This document shows positions 33,784 through 46,901 of a DNA stretch of 64,000 nt, piece after piece. Position 1 is the first letter of the stretch, and the number at the start of each line of letters is the position of its first letter. Source of the stretch: Apium graveolens (Eukaryota; Streptophyta; Magnoliopsida; Apiales; Apiaceae); NCBI RefSeq assembly GCF_009905375.1, contig NC_133653.1, forward strand, positions 61,073,956-61,137,955, in the 5' to 3' direction. The translations under genes were made by a program, and so were the position numbers. Below the pieces are notes generated by a model, which saw nothing but the letters and a program-made list of their open reading frames with translations, was not told the DNA's origin and made no database searches.

Positions 33784-36700
33784 TACAGGTTATTGGTCAC
33801 TGAAATAAGAAAAGGTAAATGTAAGATAGGAGTGATAGGCCATATGAGATATGAAAGACCCTAGACATACTCATTTTAAGTTCGAATTGAGTGTGATTGA
33901 GGATTAGTAGGTCCGATACGAAATTGGTAAGTTAGGATTGTTGAGGGAAGTGTAAGGCAAATATCACAACGATATAGGTATATTGAGTTCTTCAATCCTA
34001 CAGTAATGAGGAATCGACAGATCCACGGAGACTGGGTATGTTACCCTACTTTTCATGCAATTTTGAAGAAAATGCGATTAATTCTTGTGAGAACTTGTGT
34101 AAGGGAAGCTAGGTAAGTATTAGTACGATTTAACTTAGAATTAGGTAGTAGGACGAGCTCCACACCGGAGGCAATGATTTGATGGAAGTTGATGAAGAGT
34201 CAAAGTTGCAAGCTACAAAGGCACCACCATTGTGAAAAAGTTCTTATCATTTATCGGGCGGGCATGAGGAATGATATCTACCTTACTAGGTATAGGTAAG
34301 ACTAGCAAGAAGATGCGACCCTATCTACAGACCGAACGTCAAATTGCATGCTTGGTTATAAGCATAACGTCAAGGATGATGACAAGAATGTCAAGGATAG
34401 TACCAGATGTCAGCATGGCAGTAAAATTGCGAATAAAATAATATACAACGGTAAATGAAGTTTCATCGACTAATAGATGCGAACGGAATCCAAGGAAAAA
34501 ATTAGAAGGCGTACCAAAGTGGAGAGACCCTTATATGGGCATTCTTTTAATTAGATATTTTATTAGTAGATCATGAGAATAGCAAGTTAGTTATATAGTA
34601 ATGATGACCAAATATTTGGTTTCCAAAACTTTAAAATGAGAATTCGAAAAGACTTTCTTAATCAACTTTTAGAAGATCCTTGCATAAAATGAGTTTCACA
34701 ATTTGGTTGTTGAATTACTACTTAAGTTCTTCTTATTATAAACAGAAAATGACCTAAAAGGATAATGAATCTAGACTCAGTGTTGTTAGTTCGGAGGACC
34801 AAGGAGACCTACTAGCAGGAAGAAAGTTTAAAGTTTCTCCATGAAAGATGAACGTAAACTTTGTTTATTAATATCAATAATTGAATCAACATGCCCAATT
34901 CATGAAATTATTAAAATTTAAAAAAATTTGTAATTCGAGTGGACAAAGGATGATTGAAGGAAATAGAAGACTCTTTTAGACGATTGGCAAAGGATAATAT
35001 TCCTAATCGACAAAGTTGAAGCGTTGCGGGATCGATTGTTATTCTACATGGCATAGAAGAAGTCGGAAGTAATTATCATAAATTTCGTAGGGACGCGATT
35101 ATAATTAAATCATTAAAGCATTTAATGTGGAGGCATTTCCAGATGACAATTCGAAGTTATAATGTGACCTAAACTGTGAATCTCTCATTCGACTGGTTTC
35201 TGAAGGCATACGTAGGTGAAGCGTGGAAGGTTATCAACATCGACATTCCTTCTCTTAATACGATAGCATATGTTCTTCTTGATTCATGAATACGTATGAG
35301 TTTCTTCTATGGATAAATCATATGAGGCGAAGATGAAAGAAAAATTTATTGTATTCCTTCTGAATTGTTTCTCTTCTCAAATTACTGATTCCTGATTGAG
35401 ACAAACAGTGTTGTGGCATGACGCTTTGTCGAAATGATGAAGAGTCGGGTGGGACGCCACCTAATCATGTGATGTATGCCATATAGTATGAAAGACTGGC
35501 CATCTTGAGTACGAATATGGTTGTCTCATTCACATCTAAATCTTTACTCATTCTTATTCCTTCAATTTACTGAATTACAAATTCTCCCAATCATTTGTGG
35601 CATTGTTATTCCTTATACAGTTTTCAATCAAAGTCATATTCGCAAACTCTCCTCTTGCCTAGAGTCTGTTCTCTGACGATTTCAAAAGAAATGAAATAGT
35701 GTGGCACGTGGAATTATACGAAAAAAAGAAAAAAAACATAGATACGACTGCAAACCGATAAATGGTGGACATCTGCGGGTAAGGAAGAAGGAATTCATCG
35801 ATAACATGGACGTGGCGAAAACATCAAGTCAGACAGTTATCCGTGTTACGAGGATCTCATCAGTACGATAGATTGCGTTAACATGACATGCTTCAAATCA
35901 GAGGATTTCGACGTGAAATGAATGGTTAGCGAACCGTAACGAATAAATTAGTTATAAAATAAGGAAGTAAGGCTTTATGCAAAGTAAACGAGTGTCGGGA
36001 CAATAATTGGAGATCAAGGGAATTCTGAACATTGACTCAGACAGGAAATTAATACGTGAAGCATCCCTTCCTCGCGAAAAGATATTTGTCGTGAAGATTC
36101 AAGATCGAAGAAATCTTAATTGCAAACAAATTCTGAACATGTTTTTCAAGAAATTGTGAAGTTCTCTACCTTGAGTAAATAAGTTATGGTGAATTTAATA
36201 CCCATAACAGGGTCGGTGATGAAAGTTCGATACAGGAACATAAGTGGAGATAAAGTAATGATGATTTGACTGTGAGACCTTTTAAGAAATAACAAATTGA
36301 TGATGGAGTTTTTACCCGGTTGTGATGATGATAATTAAGACCCTGCATGGTTATTAAAAGATCAACAGACTCACTGATGAAATTGAGTGTGTGTCGTCAA
36401 AGAAGGAGGATTGGTGTAGTTCGTTGAAGGATGCGGCATAACTTTCAAAAGTAACTATACCCAATTAGTAATGGTAAGAGATAAGTTAAAAGACTTGCGA
36501 AATAAAATTTTTAGAAATAATAAGATAAATTTTAAAGTTCACTAATAAAATTTTGTAATATTTTGAAAAAACTGAGAAAAGTATGGTTCTATTAATCATT
36601 GTTGGTTTAAGACCTTAGTCCCATTTCAAAAAGATATATGTTATGCCAATTAATCATACAAATGTTGGTCAGAATGATATAGTTGAATTATGGTGAATGG

Positions 36701-37673
36701 ATGAATTTGGTTGATGAAAGTGGATGGATATGATTGTGGATAATTTGGTAGATTGGTGGCGTCGGCTTGAGTCCGACTGGTAGTCAATGACATAGGGGAA
36801 GTGCTGCCCAAATATTTAGAAATTACCCTACATGTAAGGATAAAGAAGTATATTGTCGTTCTCGTCAGTACTCCAAATAACTGCGATCTCGGTTCTTGAG
36901 AAAGTTATTATGCCCAAACCGACTTTATATAATTAGTATTTGATTCTAGTTAGCTAGTCAGCACTGGTTTAAGTGATCAGTTAAAAGAGTTAATTGATCG
37001 ACTTTACCAACTAATGGTTAGCTAAATGGAGATCGATTCCAATTAGATTGAGTCAAGCTTTAACATGATTTTCAGATCCGAAATCAAAGCGGTTAAAAAG
37101 TTGAAGGAAGTGATGGCATTAGCAAGAATCGAAAGTTTAGTAGAGTTAGCGTGATGTTATTGCAGACATGTGTGAGATTTTATTTAGATGAATGCGCCCT
37201 TTTCGATAAATAAGAGGAATAGAAAGTAACTGGTACATGCTAGTAAGAAGAATATTTTCAAAAACTGAAGGTTCAAGATAAAGCAAAGAGATTCTATCAT
37301 CTGTAATAGTGTTCCAGGAAGGACTTGAAAGTATACCCATATCGAATGGTGATTGAATAAAAGTTTTAGAAAGCTCGCGAATCCAAGTATTCGATATTAG
37401 ACGAAGACTAATGAAGTCCGCATGTGAACTCAAGAAAAAGAAATGTGGATCAATTGGAAGAAGCCAAATATGCGATCAATGATGATTTAAGTGAGGCTAA
37501 GAAAATAACCATCGATGAATTTTGATAATTCTATCAGTAAGAACTTAAATATTATAAATAAAAGCCTTTTATAAACTTCAGAAATGGCTTTATTAATATT
37601 ATCAAGAAAAAGACATTCCTTATGTTAAAAAAAAGAAGTTAATGAGTAATGAGAATGAAGAACTATTAGGTCA
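33784..37673 (+). pseudogene. Decayed gag/protease-side interior of G
   Basis: Expected place of gag and protease in a gypsy element, but stops occur every few dozen codons and no domain is clear to me. One minus-strand frame at 37146-37433 looks like chance. No other insertion or repeat is seen. The last five bases (AGAAC) are the target duplication of C2. Confidence 0.55.
37669..37673. repeat. Target-site duplication of C2, left (AGAAC)
   Basis: AGAAC is repeated at 53929-53933 on the other side of C2, showing that C2 is a single intact insertion into G. Confidence 0.88.
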
Positions 37674-38233
37674 CACAACACTGTAGAAGGGGGTTGAATA
37701 AAGTGTAGAATACAATCAAATCGATTTCGAACACAAGTAACAGAAAATAGATGTATTCGATATAATAAACTCTGTTACAATGGAACTGTCCTCTCTCAGT
37801 GATGAACAAATATCACGAGAGCTGCTAGGTTACAATGTATGATCTTCTCGATAATGATAACACATATAGTGTAAACCTATGTATGTGTTTATATAGTACA
37901 CGGTTACAAGATAACTTCTAATTCATATGGAATATAATTCTGTCTCCTAAAATATATCAATCAGATATCTTATATAATTCTTCTAGTCCTCTAACTCTTT
38001 CCTTGCATATCTTCTTCTGTATTAGTCTCGATCTTCTACTGTTAATCAGCTTCCTTTCTTAATTGTAAGTCCTCTCGTACTTAAGTTCTGATATGACCTT
38101 AAATCCTGATATGACATTAAGTCCTGACTTCCAGTAAAAACTGATTCCAGTAAGAACTGATGTTTCCTGTTTGTTAAGATCTGAAAACTAAATATCAAAC
38201 ATATTAGACATGACATCTCAAATATATCCAACA
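37674..38233 (-). repeat. 3' LTR of C2 (560 bp)
   Basis: Begins TATTAGGTCAC (first dinucleotide TG mutated to TA) and ends ATCCAACA. Matches 53363-53928 closely. Has AAGTTCTGA near 38091 and GGGGGTTGAAT at the U5 end (37689-37699). Confidence 0.92.
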
Positions 38234-38248
38234 ATCTCCCCCAAATTG
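38234..38248 (-). other. Polypurine tract of C2
   Basis: The minus strand reads CAATTTGGGGGAGAT beside the LTR. About 35 bases off, TGATGATGTCAAAAA at 38282-38296 is the exact reverse complement of 39990-40004. Confidence 0.87.
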
Positions 38249-38371
38249 TAAATTATGCAAGAATGTACAAGTTAATAGATTTGATGATGTCAAAAACATT
38301 TAAGTTCAAATACAATAAGAGTTTAATAAGACTATCAATTACAACTTACAGAACATCCAGCTTTACCAACA

Positions 38372-41300
38372 TCACTGGATCAATCTGAATCCATAATGAT
38401 TCTTAACAAAATCTTTCACCGGCTTATCTTCATCTTTTCTCAGAACTTCAACTAACTGTGCTTTGACTTGCATCAGTTCTTATTCTTTACTATCACTAAT
38501 TTGATAAATGGTTGTTCTGAGAGCTTGAATGGATGTTTTTTCAAGTCCATCACCAAGTCTGATAACTTTAGGATGTGAAGAGTTTTCATTATAACATAAG
38601 CATTTTCCTTTCAGAATTACTTCAACCTTAGCAGAATTCTTCAGCATAAGAATTTCTCTTCCATCATCTTCAGTAATCATTGGATTGTAATGAGAAGTCT
38701 TTGTACCAGAGATTCTGAGTAGATCTCTTATAGCCTTCAAAATATATTCTGACCATCTTCTTGTAACATCAGATTTTACTTCCAGAAGATAGTGAATATG
38801 TTGAAGTTCTCTGACAGACGTCTTTAGTACACCAGTATTAGCTAGTCTATAAGTCCTTCCATCATTGAGAAATAAGATCAATTTCTATTTAAGATTCTCC
38901 TTATCATGAGCATCTATCACAACTTGAGCAGACAATACCTTGTCAAGGTGATTTTATTTGATTTGTTCATATGGTTTGTCTGTCAACATGAAAGGATCTC
39001 TTAGAATAACTTCCACTCCTGTTTGAATCTTCTCTTCGTCAGAACCTAATCCAGCTCTATTTCTAGGTTTCTTGGCTCTCAACCCAAATGTAGTGAGTTT
39101 ATTAATCATGAGATTGGATTTTGATTCAACTGGAGTAGCTTTCTTCCATAACAGATTCTTCTTATCAGCAATTGTCATTTTATTCAAATCAACTTGATCA
39201 GAATTTACTGTTTCTTCTATAGCTTGCTATCCTTCATTCTGAACAACTTGAGCAGTGTCGGATGTTGTTTTAGATTCTTCAATTATCTTTCTTCTTTTCA
39301 GAATTTGAACAGTTTCATCTTCAACAAGATTATCATCAGTTACTTGAACCATTTTGCACACTGGTTTCATCTGAACTTGAGGAATTTTTATCTCCAGTGA
39401 CTTGGTTGGTTCATCAACTTTTCCTTCCCCTTTGTTTTTGGGATCACTCTCAGTCTGTGATCTAGTCTTGAACTTTGAAGTTTCAGAATTTGACTTTTCC
39501 TTGATCACAATGCCTCTTTCCTTAGGCCTTGGAGGTTTATTTGCATCAGAAGCTTTAGACTTAAGATTTATCTTCTCAGTTGCAAATCTAGCTTCTTCCT
39601 CCTTGAGAGCTTCTAAATCCATTCTCGGATTGTGTTTCAGAAATAATCTTCTTGCTATCTCCTCATCAAGTGTCTGGATTTTAGGATCTTTATAATAAAC
39701 AGTAGTCTGCTTCCCTTTTAGCTTCAGAGTTTGCATAAACTTCTGAGAGTCTTTTGATCCTGACTGAATCAGAATATCAGAACTTGACATCAGACTATGT
39801 TTATCAGCACTTGACTTCAGACTTTGAGCATATACAACATCAGAACTTGACTTATTCTATATAGAAGATTTTCCTTGAACTTTTCTTTGACCTCTGCTCT
39901 TATCAGAGTTTTCCTGGTCATCACTTTTATCATCCTTCTTCTTTAGTACTTGAGTAGGTGAGCATTTGGACTTAACTACCTTCTCCCCCTTTTTGACATC
40001 ATCAGGAAGTAAGAGAGAGAGAAGAAGTTTAACTGGAGATTGGATTTCATCCAATTGAGCTTTCTGAGAAGCTTGATTAACCAGAACCTCAGCAATTTGG
40101 GCCTGTTGCTCCTCTTGAACCTTCTCAATGACTTCAATTTTCTCAAGAGTAGGTCTGACATACCTATTCTTGTCAAGCTTGAGCTGTAGATCTAGCTTAT
40201 CAGCTTGTTCCTTGAGTGTATCAACCTTAGCATGAGTAATAGAATGTAGACCATAAAGACTTCTTGTACTCATAGCTGTAACCTTGAGTTGAGTCTTGAA
40301 ATCAGAATTTGATAATAACTCATCAGCTTTTGATACATGCTCTGTCAGAATTTTGGTGTATGGAATAAATCTGATTCATTCCACTTCTTGGTCCACTCAA
40401 ATCCTATGTGAGTTTATTCCCAAGGTACAGGAGCATCATGTCTAATAAATTTCTTCACCAAAGCTTCCTTTCCCAGAATAGGAACTGGAGTTTCAACAAA
40501 AATACTGTCTCCAGAACTTGAGGAAGTTTCATCATTTTCTGACAGTATAAGAGTGTGAGATGCAACTGGAGATTCAAGAATAACATCATCTAAATTATGA
40601 TCATCAGAATTTATCTCCAGAGCTGGTCTCTTTAATGTAGATGGTATCTCAGCATCTAAGATTGGAGATTTGACTGTAGATGGATGAGCTTCAGTAGTTG
40701 GAGGTTCCAGATAAAGAACTTGAGGTATAGTCAAATTGTGAATATCAATCTCAGAGTTGTCAGTTTGTTCTTTAGCATCATCTGTAGCTTTTATTGGAGA
40801 GTCAGGAGGGTTAACCACTGTATCAGTAGCAGTGTCTGTGGCTTGAGCTGGAGAAGTCAGAGCTTCAATAATGATTGGTTCTTGTGAGATCAGAGATTCC
40901 TGATCCCCTTCCTCTGCTTCTTCATAATCTTCTGATAAAGATTTAGCCAAATACCTCCTAGCCTTCATTTTCTTCAATCTCCTTGCCAAAGAAGGAGTTG
41001 TTATTGCAGCATCAGAATTTACAAATTTCCTTGTCAAAGTATCAAAACTTTGAGCTGCTGTTTCTTTCTGAGAAGTAACATTCTCAGCTTCATTTATCAT
41101 AGGTTCTGATGCAGGGAACATGTGCTTCAACTTTTTCATCCTCACTATCAGATTCATCTCTGAGGATCATCTTCCTTCTCTTTTGTGGAGGTTGAGGAAC
41201 AGACTTTGTCCTCTTACAAGGTTTGGAAGATGAAGGTCTAATGGTATGTGCTGATGATTCAGATTGAGATGATTTAGTTGATGGTTTAGAGATGTCCTGA

Positions 41301-42212
41301 TGGTAGATTTTGGTTATGGTTGAGAAGTTTGAGGTGTTTGGGTAGTGGTGGTAGGTGCTGATGGTTGAGGTTCAGATGGTTGAACATCAGGATATAATAT
41401 AGTATATGTAACTGGATCATAGGTTATTAAGGCATGTTTGACAAATAAAGGAACTCGGAGGGGTCTTAACACAGCCTTCTTATTGTCAGTAGATAATAAG
41501 TCATTAAAAGTTCTTTTTGCTAGTCTAAAAGATGGAATTAATTCACTAGCAGATTGGGGTTTATCATCACAACAAAAACTATAAATAAGCTGACAGAATC
41601 TAGCAAAATAGACAGTATTCCTATCTTCTGTCATCCTATCCCCAATAAAACCTAAAACGACACTTGCATAATCAAAATCAGTTTGATTAATGAGAGCATA
41701 CCCGATTTGTTGACTGAGTATGGGGATTGCATCAAAATTAGAACATTTGTTGGCGAAGGTCTTTGTAATGAAGTCAAAGAAGAAACTCCATTCCCTCCTT
41801 ATGTTGGATCGCTTCAATTCACCCAGCTTTGCCAATGTCTTTTCATACCCCAGACTGGCCATCATATTTTGAAGAACTGGCTCCTCAACAGTTGAATAAG
41901 CGCAGTTCTCAGGCAGCTGCAGTGCTTGTCGAACCGTGGCCAATGTCATGACATGCTCATCCTCCCCTATTGAAAAGATAATACTTGGGGACCCTTGAGC
42001 ACAACCATCATCATATACTCCACTTCTCCAAAACTCCAGCACTTGGATTCCAGAGACTGTGTTAGTTGGGTCAAAGCATACCCAATATCAGAATTAGCAA
42101 GAAAGTCCTGAATGAAGTGAAGTTCCGATGGAGCTTCAGCCTTGCTAAGAATAGACGAGTAGTTGTTGGGAACAAACTTAGCTCCATTGAAAATCACGTC
42201 TTTTGATGCCAT
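38372..42212 (-). pseudogene. Long accessory (env-position) ORF of C2, about 1280 codons, lightly broken
   Basis: Start at ATG 42210-42212 (MASKDVIFNGAKFVPNNYSS) and TGA at 38372. The N-terminal domain (about 300 codons) has IQDFLANSDIGYALTQ, RQALQLPEN, IRREWSFFFDFITKTF, KCSNFDAIPI and VYFARFCQL, matching the B frame residue block by block. A Ser/Thr/Glu-rich linker follows (40414-41157), then a Lys/Glu/Gln coiled region (39857-40273, with DDVKKGEKVV encoded by the internal purine tract), a Lys-rich stretch (39227-39790) and a C-terminal block (38480-38881). Frameshifts lie near 42000, 41300, 39820 and 38900. ORFs of this type recur in copia elements of daisy-family genomes, from memory often under misleading names. 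No transmembrane or signal segment is seen; the role is unknown. Confidence 0.78.
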
Positions 42213-43730
42213 CTCTATAAGAAATTAAGTGAGAAAGAGAGAGTGTTTGTAAGGTGTTTGATAAAAGTCCTGTAAGAAAACGCTTCAGAGAATATTAGAG
42301 AGAGAGAGAGAATAAGAGAGATCAAGAATAGAAAAGTAAATAGAAGATTATAAAATCTTTTAACTCCCATATATATACTCTCTCCTATCAACAGTTATAT
42401 TTTTGAAGCATGGAATACACTTTACACCTGGCAACATGTGAACAGTGAGTAAACGGTTAGAACATGAGTTAATGGGCACGTAAAATAAGCAATAATTACC
42501 GTGTACATGCAGTTTTTCAGGACCAACACGTTAACCACTAACCCATAATGATTATGACTATTTTTATTTTACCCAAATATATTCTGATTTAAATATGACT
42601 GTTTCAGATTTTACCACAAATAAGTCAAGTAAAGAATAATGTCACATACGCATCAAAGATTCCATCAGGATTTAATATCAGAACTTAAGTTATATCAGAT
42701 TTTACCAGTCATCAAAATTTGGCTTCTGTACTCAATAAGTGAATGTTTGTTTCTGTAATTCTCCGTACACTGACTTGTTTTCTTTAGAGTTTAATCATCA
42801 GAACTTCCATCAGAACTTGTCCTCAGAAATTATACAAATGACACTTAACTGTTTGTCAAAAACAACATAATCACCACAGTAATTTTCATCATTCATATGG
42901 AGTGAAAGTGTGTGTATTCAGCAAAATATCATATAAAGATTAAAGTCTGATAAACTTCAGTACATCTTAGAAATAAGGCATAACTAAGAAAAGTGTTTAA
43001 AATCTGTCATTAATCATGAAGTCTACTATAGATCATATTTATGCATGAGTCCACCTCAACTGTTTGTGCTTATTTTATGCATCTTTTGAAATTCCTTTTT
43101 ACAGTGGCTTCTCAGTGTAAGTGAGTCACGACTGCTTATCAGAATTTATGTTGTTGTAAGAGTATTTCTCCAGTAATCAAAGAATGTGAAAAGTCACCAA
43201 GAAAATTTATTTTCTTTTCTAATGCATATTACTTAATACCAGCAATGCACTTGGGTCTTCCCTTCCACATATTTACTCTAGATCTCAAAGGAGTACCTGA
43301 CTTTTATTCTTTTCTTTTCTTTTCTTTTGATAAGTGAGGCTTATCAGCATGTAGTTCATCCATAAGATTTACTGACATCAGTATTTGACAGATAAGAAAC
43401 AAGATTCTAGTTTGTGACTTAGTAATAAGATACACAAAGTAAACTTGACTAAGCTCAATATCAGAATTTGCTTGTGTTAATGAGTTTCCACATGAACAAC
43501 TAATTTAAACATGGGATTTCTAGTATGTTAAAGACTATTAGGTCAGCATCTAGCACAGTTATCCTCATTGGATTGAATAGTCACATAACATTCAAAACAC
43601 TTATCAAGGTATATAGATCCACATCAGATAACAATCAGCATTTGATAAATTTTCAAATTAAGCACAGATTACATAGAGATAATACAATCTGTAAATACTG
43701 ATCATAAAGTCTAATGCAAGAGAATAAAAA
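42213..43730 (-). promoter_or_regulatory. Pol to accessory-ORF spacer of C2
   Basis: Non-coding. GA-repeat leader just upstream of the accessory ATG (about 42230-42320). C-family words (ATCAGAACTT and variants) recur at about 42670-42835, and more diffusely to 43470. A (TTTTC)n run lies at about 43308-43328. The same spacer is present in C3 (62000-63267), so it is part of the element. A regulatory role is inference. Confidence 0.5.
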
Positions 43731-44999
43731 CTAAGTAGATTTAGAGAAAGAACCTGAAACCATTCCAAGTTCATTTACCAATCTTATAAAAGTAACTTCA
43801 CATAGTGGTTTTGTGAAGATATCTGCTAGCTGTTGATCTGTTGGAACAAAATGCAATTCCACTGTACCTTCATCCACATGTTCCCTTATGAAATGGTACC
43901 TAATGCTGATGTGCTTTGTCATTGAGTGTTGAACTGGATTACCTGTCATAGCAATAGCACTTTGATTATCACAGTAAATAAGGATTTTAGAAAATTCTAA
44001 CCCATAATCCAGTAACTGATTCTTCATCCAAAGAATCTGTGCACAACAGCTTCCTGTAGCAATATATTCTGCTTCTGCATTTGATGTGGAAATTGACTTA
44101 TATTTCTTGCTAAACCAAAAAAACAATCTGCCTCCAAGAAATTGGCAGCTTCCACTAGTGTTTTTCCTGTCTATTTTGCATCCTACAAAATCTGCATCTG
44201 TGTAACCTATTAGCTTAAAATATGATTCTCTAAGATACCACAATCCCAGATCAGCTGTACCCTTAAGGTACTTGAAAATTCTTTTCACAGCTATTAAGTG
44301 AGGTTCTCTTGGATCAGCCTGAAATCTTGCATAAAGACAGGTAGCATACATGATATCAGGTCTACTTGCAGTTAAATAAAGTAAAGAGCCAATTATACCT
44401 CTGTAGTTAGTAATATCTATTGATTTACCAGTATCCCTATCTAACTTGGTTGCAGTGGCCATAGGAGTGGATGCAGTTGAACAATCTTGCATTCCACATT
44501 TCTTTAGTAAATTTCTGGTATACTTGGATTGACAGATAAAAGTGCCTTCTTTGTTTTGCTTGACTTGAAGGCCCAAATATGATATCATCAACATATATCT
44601 GTACCAAAAGTAACTCATTTCCATGGTTGATGTAGAATAAAGTCTTGTCAATTGTGCCTCTGTGAAATCCACTTTCTAGAACGAATTGAGCTAAAGTCTC
44701 ATACCATGCTCTTGGAGCTTGCTCAAGGCCATAAAGTGCTTTGTCAAGCTTGTAGACATGATTGGGAAATTTAGGATCTACAAAGCGTGGAGGTTGTTCA
44801 ATATATACCTCTTCTTCCAATTCTCCATTGAGAAAAGCACTTTTCACATCCATTTGAAAGACTTTGAACTTTTTGTGAGCAGCATAAGCCAAAAAGATCC
44901 TTATGGCTTCTAATCTAACAACTGGTGCAAATGTTTCATCATAATCAATACCCTATTGTTGAGAGTAGCCTTTAGCAACCAGCCTTGATTTATTCCTTG
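43731..44999 (-). pseudogene. RT - RNase H of C2
   Basis: RT N-terminus 44437-44892 ([42 protein letters not shown]). Directly after IIFG the sequence jumps to [11 protein letters not shown], so about 30 residues of the RT thumb side are missing and the frame shifts. The rest runs open from 44600 to 43731 through RNase H (YTDADFVGCKIDRKNTSG, CDNQSAIAMTG, SIRYHFIREHV, IFTKPL), ending SGSFSKST. The overlap of the two frames at the joint shows a short shared run (TTTGGGC-like), consistent with microhomology deletion. Confidence 0.9.
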
Positions 45000-46450
45000 T
45001 TATATGCCATCACTGTCAGTTTTGTTTCTGAACACCCATTTTGTGCCTATAACAGATCTGTTCTTTGGTCTTGGCACTAGGGCCCAGACTTTATTTCTTT
45101 CAAATTCATTTAACTCTTCCTGTATTGCTTGCACCCAATCAGCATCTTGAAGAGCTTCTTCCACTTTCTTTGGTTCAGTCTGAGATAGAAAGGAATGATA
45201 GAGACATTCATTTGAAGTTGCAGTTCTAGTTCTGACACCTGCTTCAAGATCTCCAATGATTAAATCATGTGTGTGTGATTTAGTCCACTTCCTTGCAGAT
45301 GGAAGTTGATCTCTAGAACTGGATCCTCCCCCATGATCCATGTTGTCTCCATCAGCATTTTCTGATGCTCCCCCTGTAGTTATCCTCTCTGAGACTTCAT
45401 AATTTAAGTTTGATTTTTCAGGAGTTGAAGAATCAGAGCTTCCAAAATTATCAGAACTTGGCTCATCAGAACTAGATGAATCAGAACTTGAAGAGCCAGT
45501 GACAGGTTCTGATGCTTCTCGAGAGTCTTGAGATGTGGTAGGATCTTCAGCTTGCTCCCCTGGACAGGTGCATCTTCCTTCATTCTCAAATCTCAGCTGA
45601 TCATGATCATTGAAATCTTCAAGTCCAGTAATCTTCTTATCATCAAAAGAGACATTGATAGATTCCATGACAATCCTTGTTCTTAAATTATAGACTCAGA
45701 AGGCTTTTATGGAAAGTGGATATCCAATAAAAATTCCTTCATCGGCTTTTAGATCAAATTTTGACAGCTGCTCAGGATGAGTCTTAAGAACAAAACACTT
45801 GCAACCAAATACATGAAAGTATTTCAGATTTAGCTTCTTTTTCTTCACCATCTCATATGGTGTTTTTCCATGCTTGTTTATGAGTGTGGCATTCTGTGTA
45901 AAACAAGCAGTATGCACATCTTCAACCCAAAAATAGGTTGGCAGCTTTGCTTCATCAAGCATAGTTCGTGCAGCTTCAATGAGAGTCATGTTCTTTCTTT
46001 CTACAACTCTATTTTGATGTGGAGTTCCAGGTGCAGAAAATTCTTGTTTGATTTCATGCTCTTTGCAGAACTCTTCCATAATCGAATTCTTGAACTCAGT
46101 GCCATTATCACTCCTTATTATTTTAATAGAATCTTTGACCAACTTATCCAGCTGTCTGACATGATCAGTTAGGGTAAATGCAGTTTCATTCTTCTTGTGC
46201 AAGAAGTACACCCAAGTGTACCTTGTGAACTCATCCACTATAACCATAGCATATTTATTCTTTGCAATAGACATGATATTGACTGGACCAAATAGATCAA
46301 CATGCAGTAGGTGATAAGGCTCAAGAATTGATGACTCAGTTTTGCTCTTGAAAGAAGATTTTCTTTGTTTTGCCTTTTTTACATGAATCACAAAGGCCAT
46401 CAGGAGCAAAAACTGACTTTGGCAGTCCTCTCACAAGATCTTTCTTTACA
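45000..46450 (-). pseudogene. Integrase and integrase-RT linker of C2
   Basis: 45696-46409 is open for 237 codons with all three catalytic residues: Asp in HVDLFGPVNI, Asp in IRSDNGTEF and Glu in RVVERKN, the last two 35 residues apart (D-D-35-E). The zinc site is partly lost upstream (a frameshift near 46380 in the CDACKKAK region). The linker 45000-45668 is Ser/Asp-rich (SSSDEPSSDNFGSSDSS) because the C word encodes SSD units (45430-45500). It carries the minus-strand ACAGGGGGAG tract at 45367-45376. Confidence 0.9.
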
Positions 46451-46472
46451 AGCTCATTTATATTGTTGAAAT

Positions 46473-46901
46473 TTAAATAAGAGAGTTTCTTGTGCCAATT
46501 CCAGCTTTCTTCAACAAACAGATTGCAGAACCATCAGTACTTGTTGAAAGTCTGGCTTCACAAATGTTACCATGCCTGTAACCTTTCAGAACAACTTTAC
46601 CTGTAGAATTGCTTATAACTTCACAGTGTTCTTCGAAGATATCCATATAATAATCTCTGCCACAGATTTGACTTATACTCAACAGATTGTGTTTAAGTCC
46701 TGAGACAAGAGCTACTGATTCAATGATGACATTCCCAAGATTGATCTTGCCATATCCCAGAGTTTTTCCCATGTTGTCATCTCCATAAGAAACTCCTGGG
46801 CCAGCTTTCTCTACAAATTCTGATAGCAGGTCTATATATCCAGTGATATGTCCTGAACATCCACTGTCCAGAACTAGGATGTTCTTCATGTTGCCTTGCA
46901 A
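46473..46901 (-). pseudogene. Protease / pre-integrase of C2
   Basis: Open for 142 codons: active site DSG in LVLDSGCSGHITGY, then SYGDDNMGKTLGYG and GLKHNLLSISQICGRD. The frame breaks near 46480 just before the integrase zinc site. Protease would process the Gag-Pol polyprotein. Confidence 0.88.

Noticed and set aside
37146..37433. 95-codon minus-strand frame in G
   Set aside because: It lies antisense within the decayed gypsy interior; no domain recognised.
38372..42212. Calling the long accessory ORF a viral envelope gene
   Set aside because: Only its position fits; I see no signal peptide, fusion peptide or membrane anchor in the pieces.
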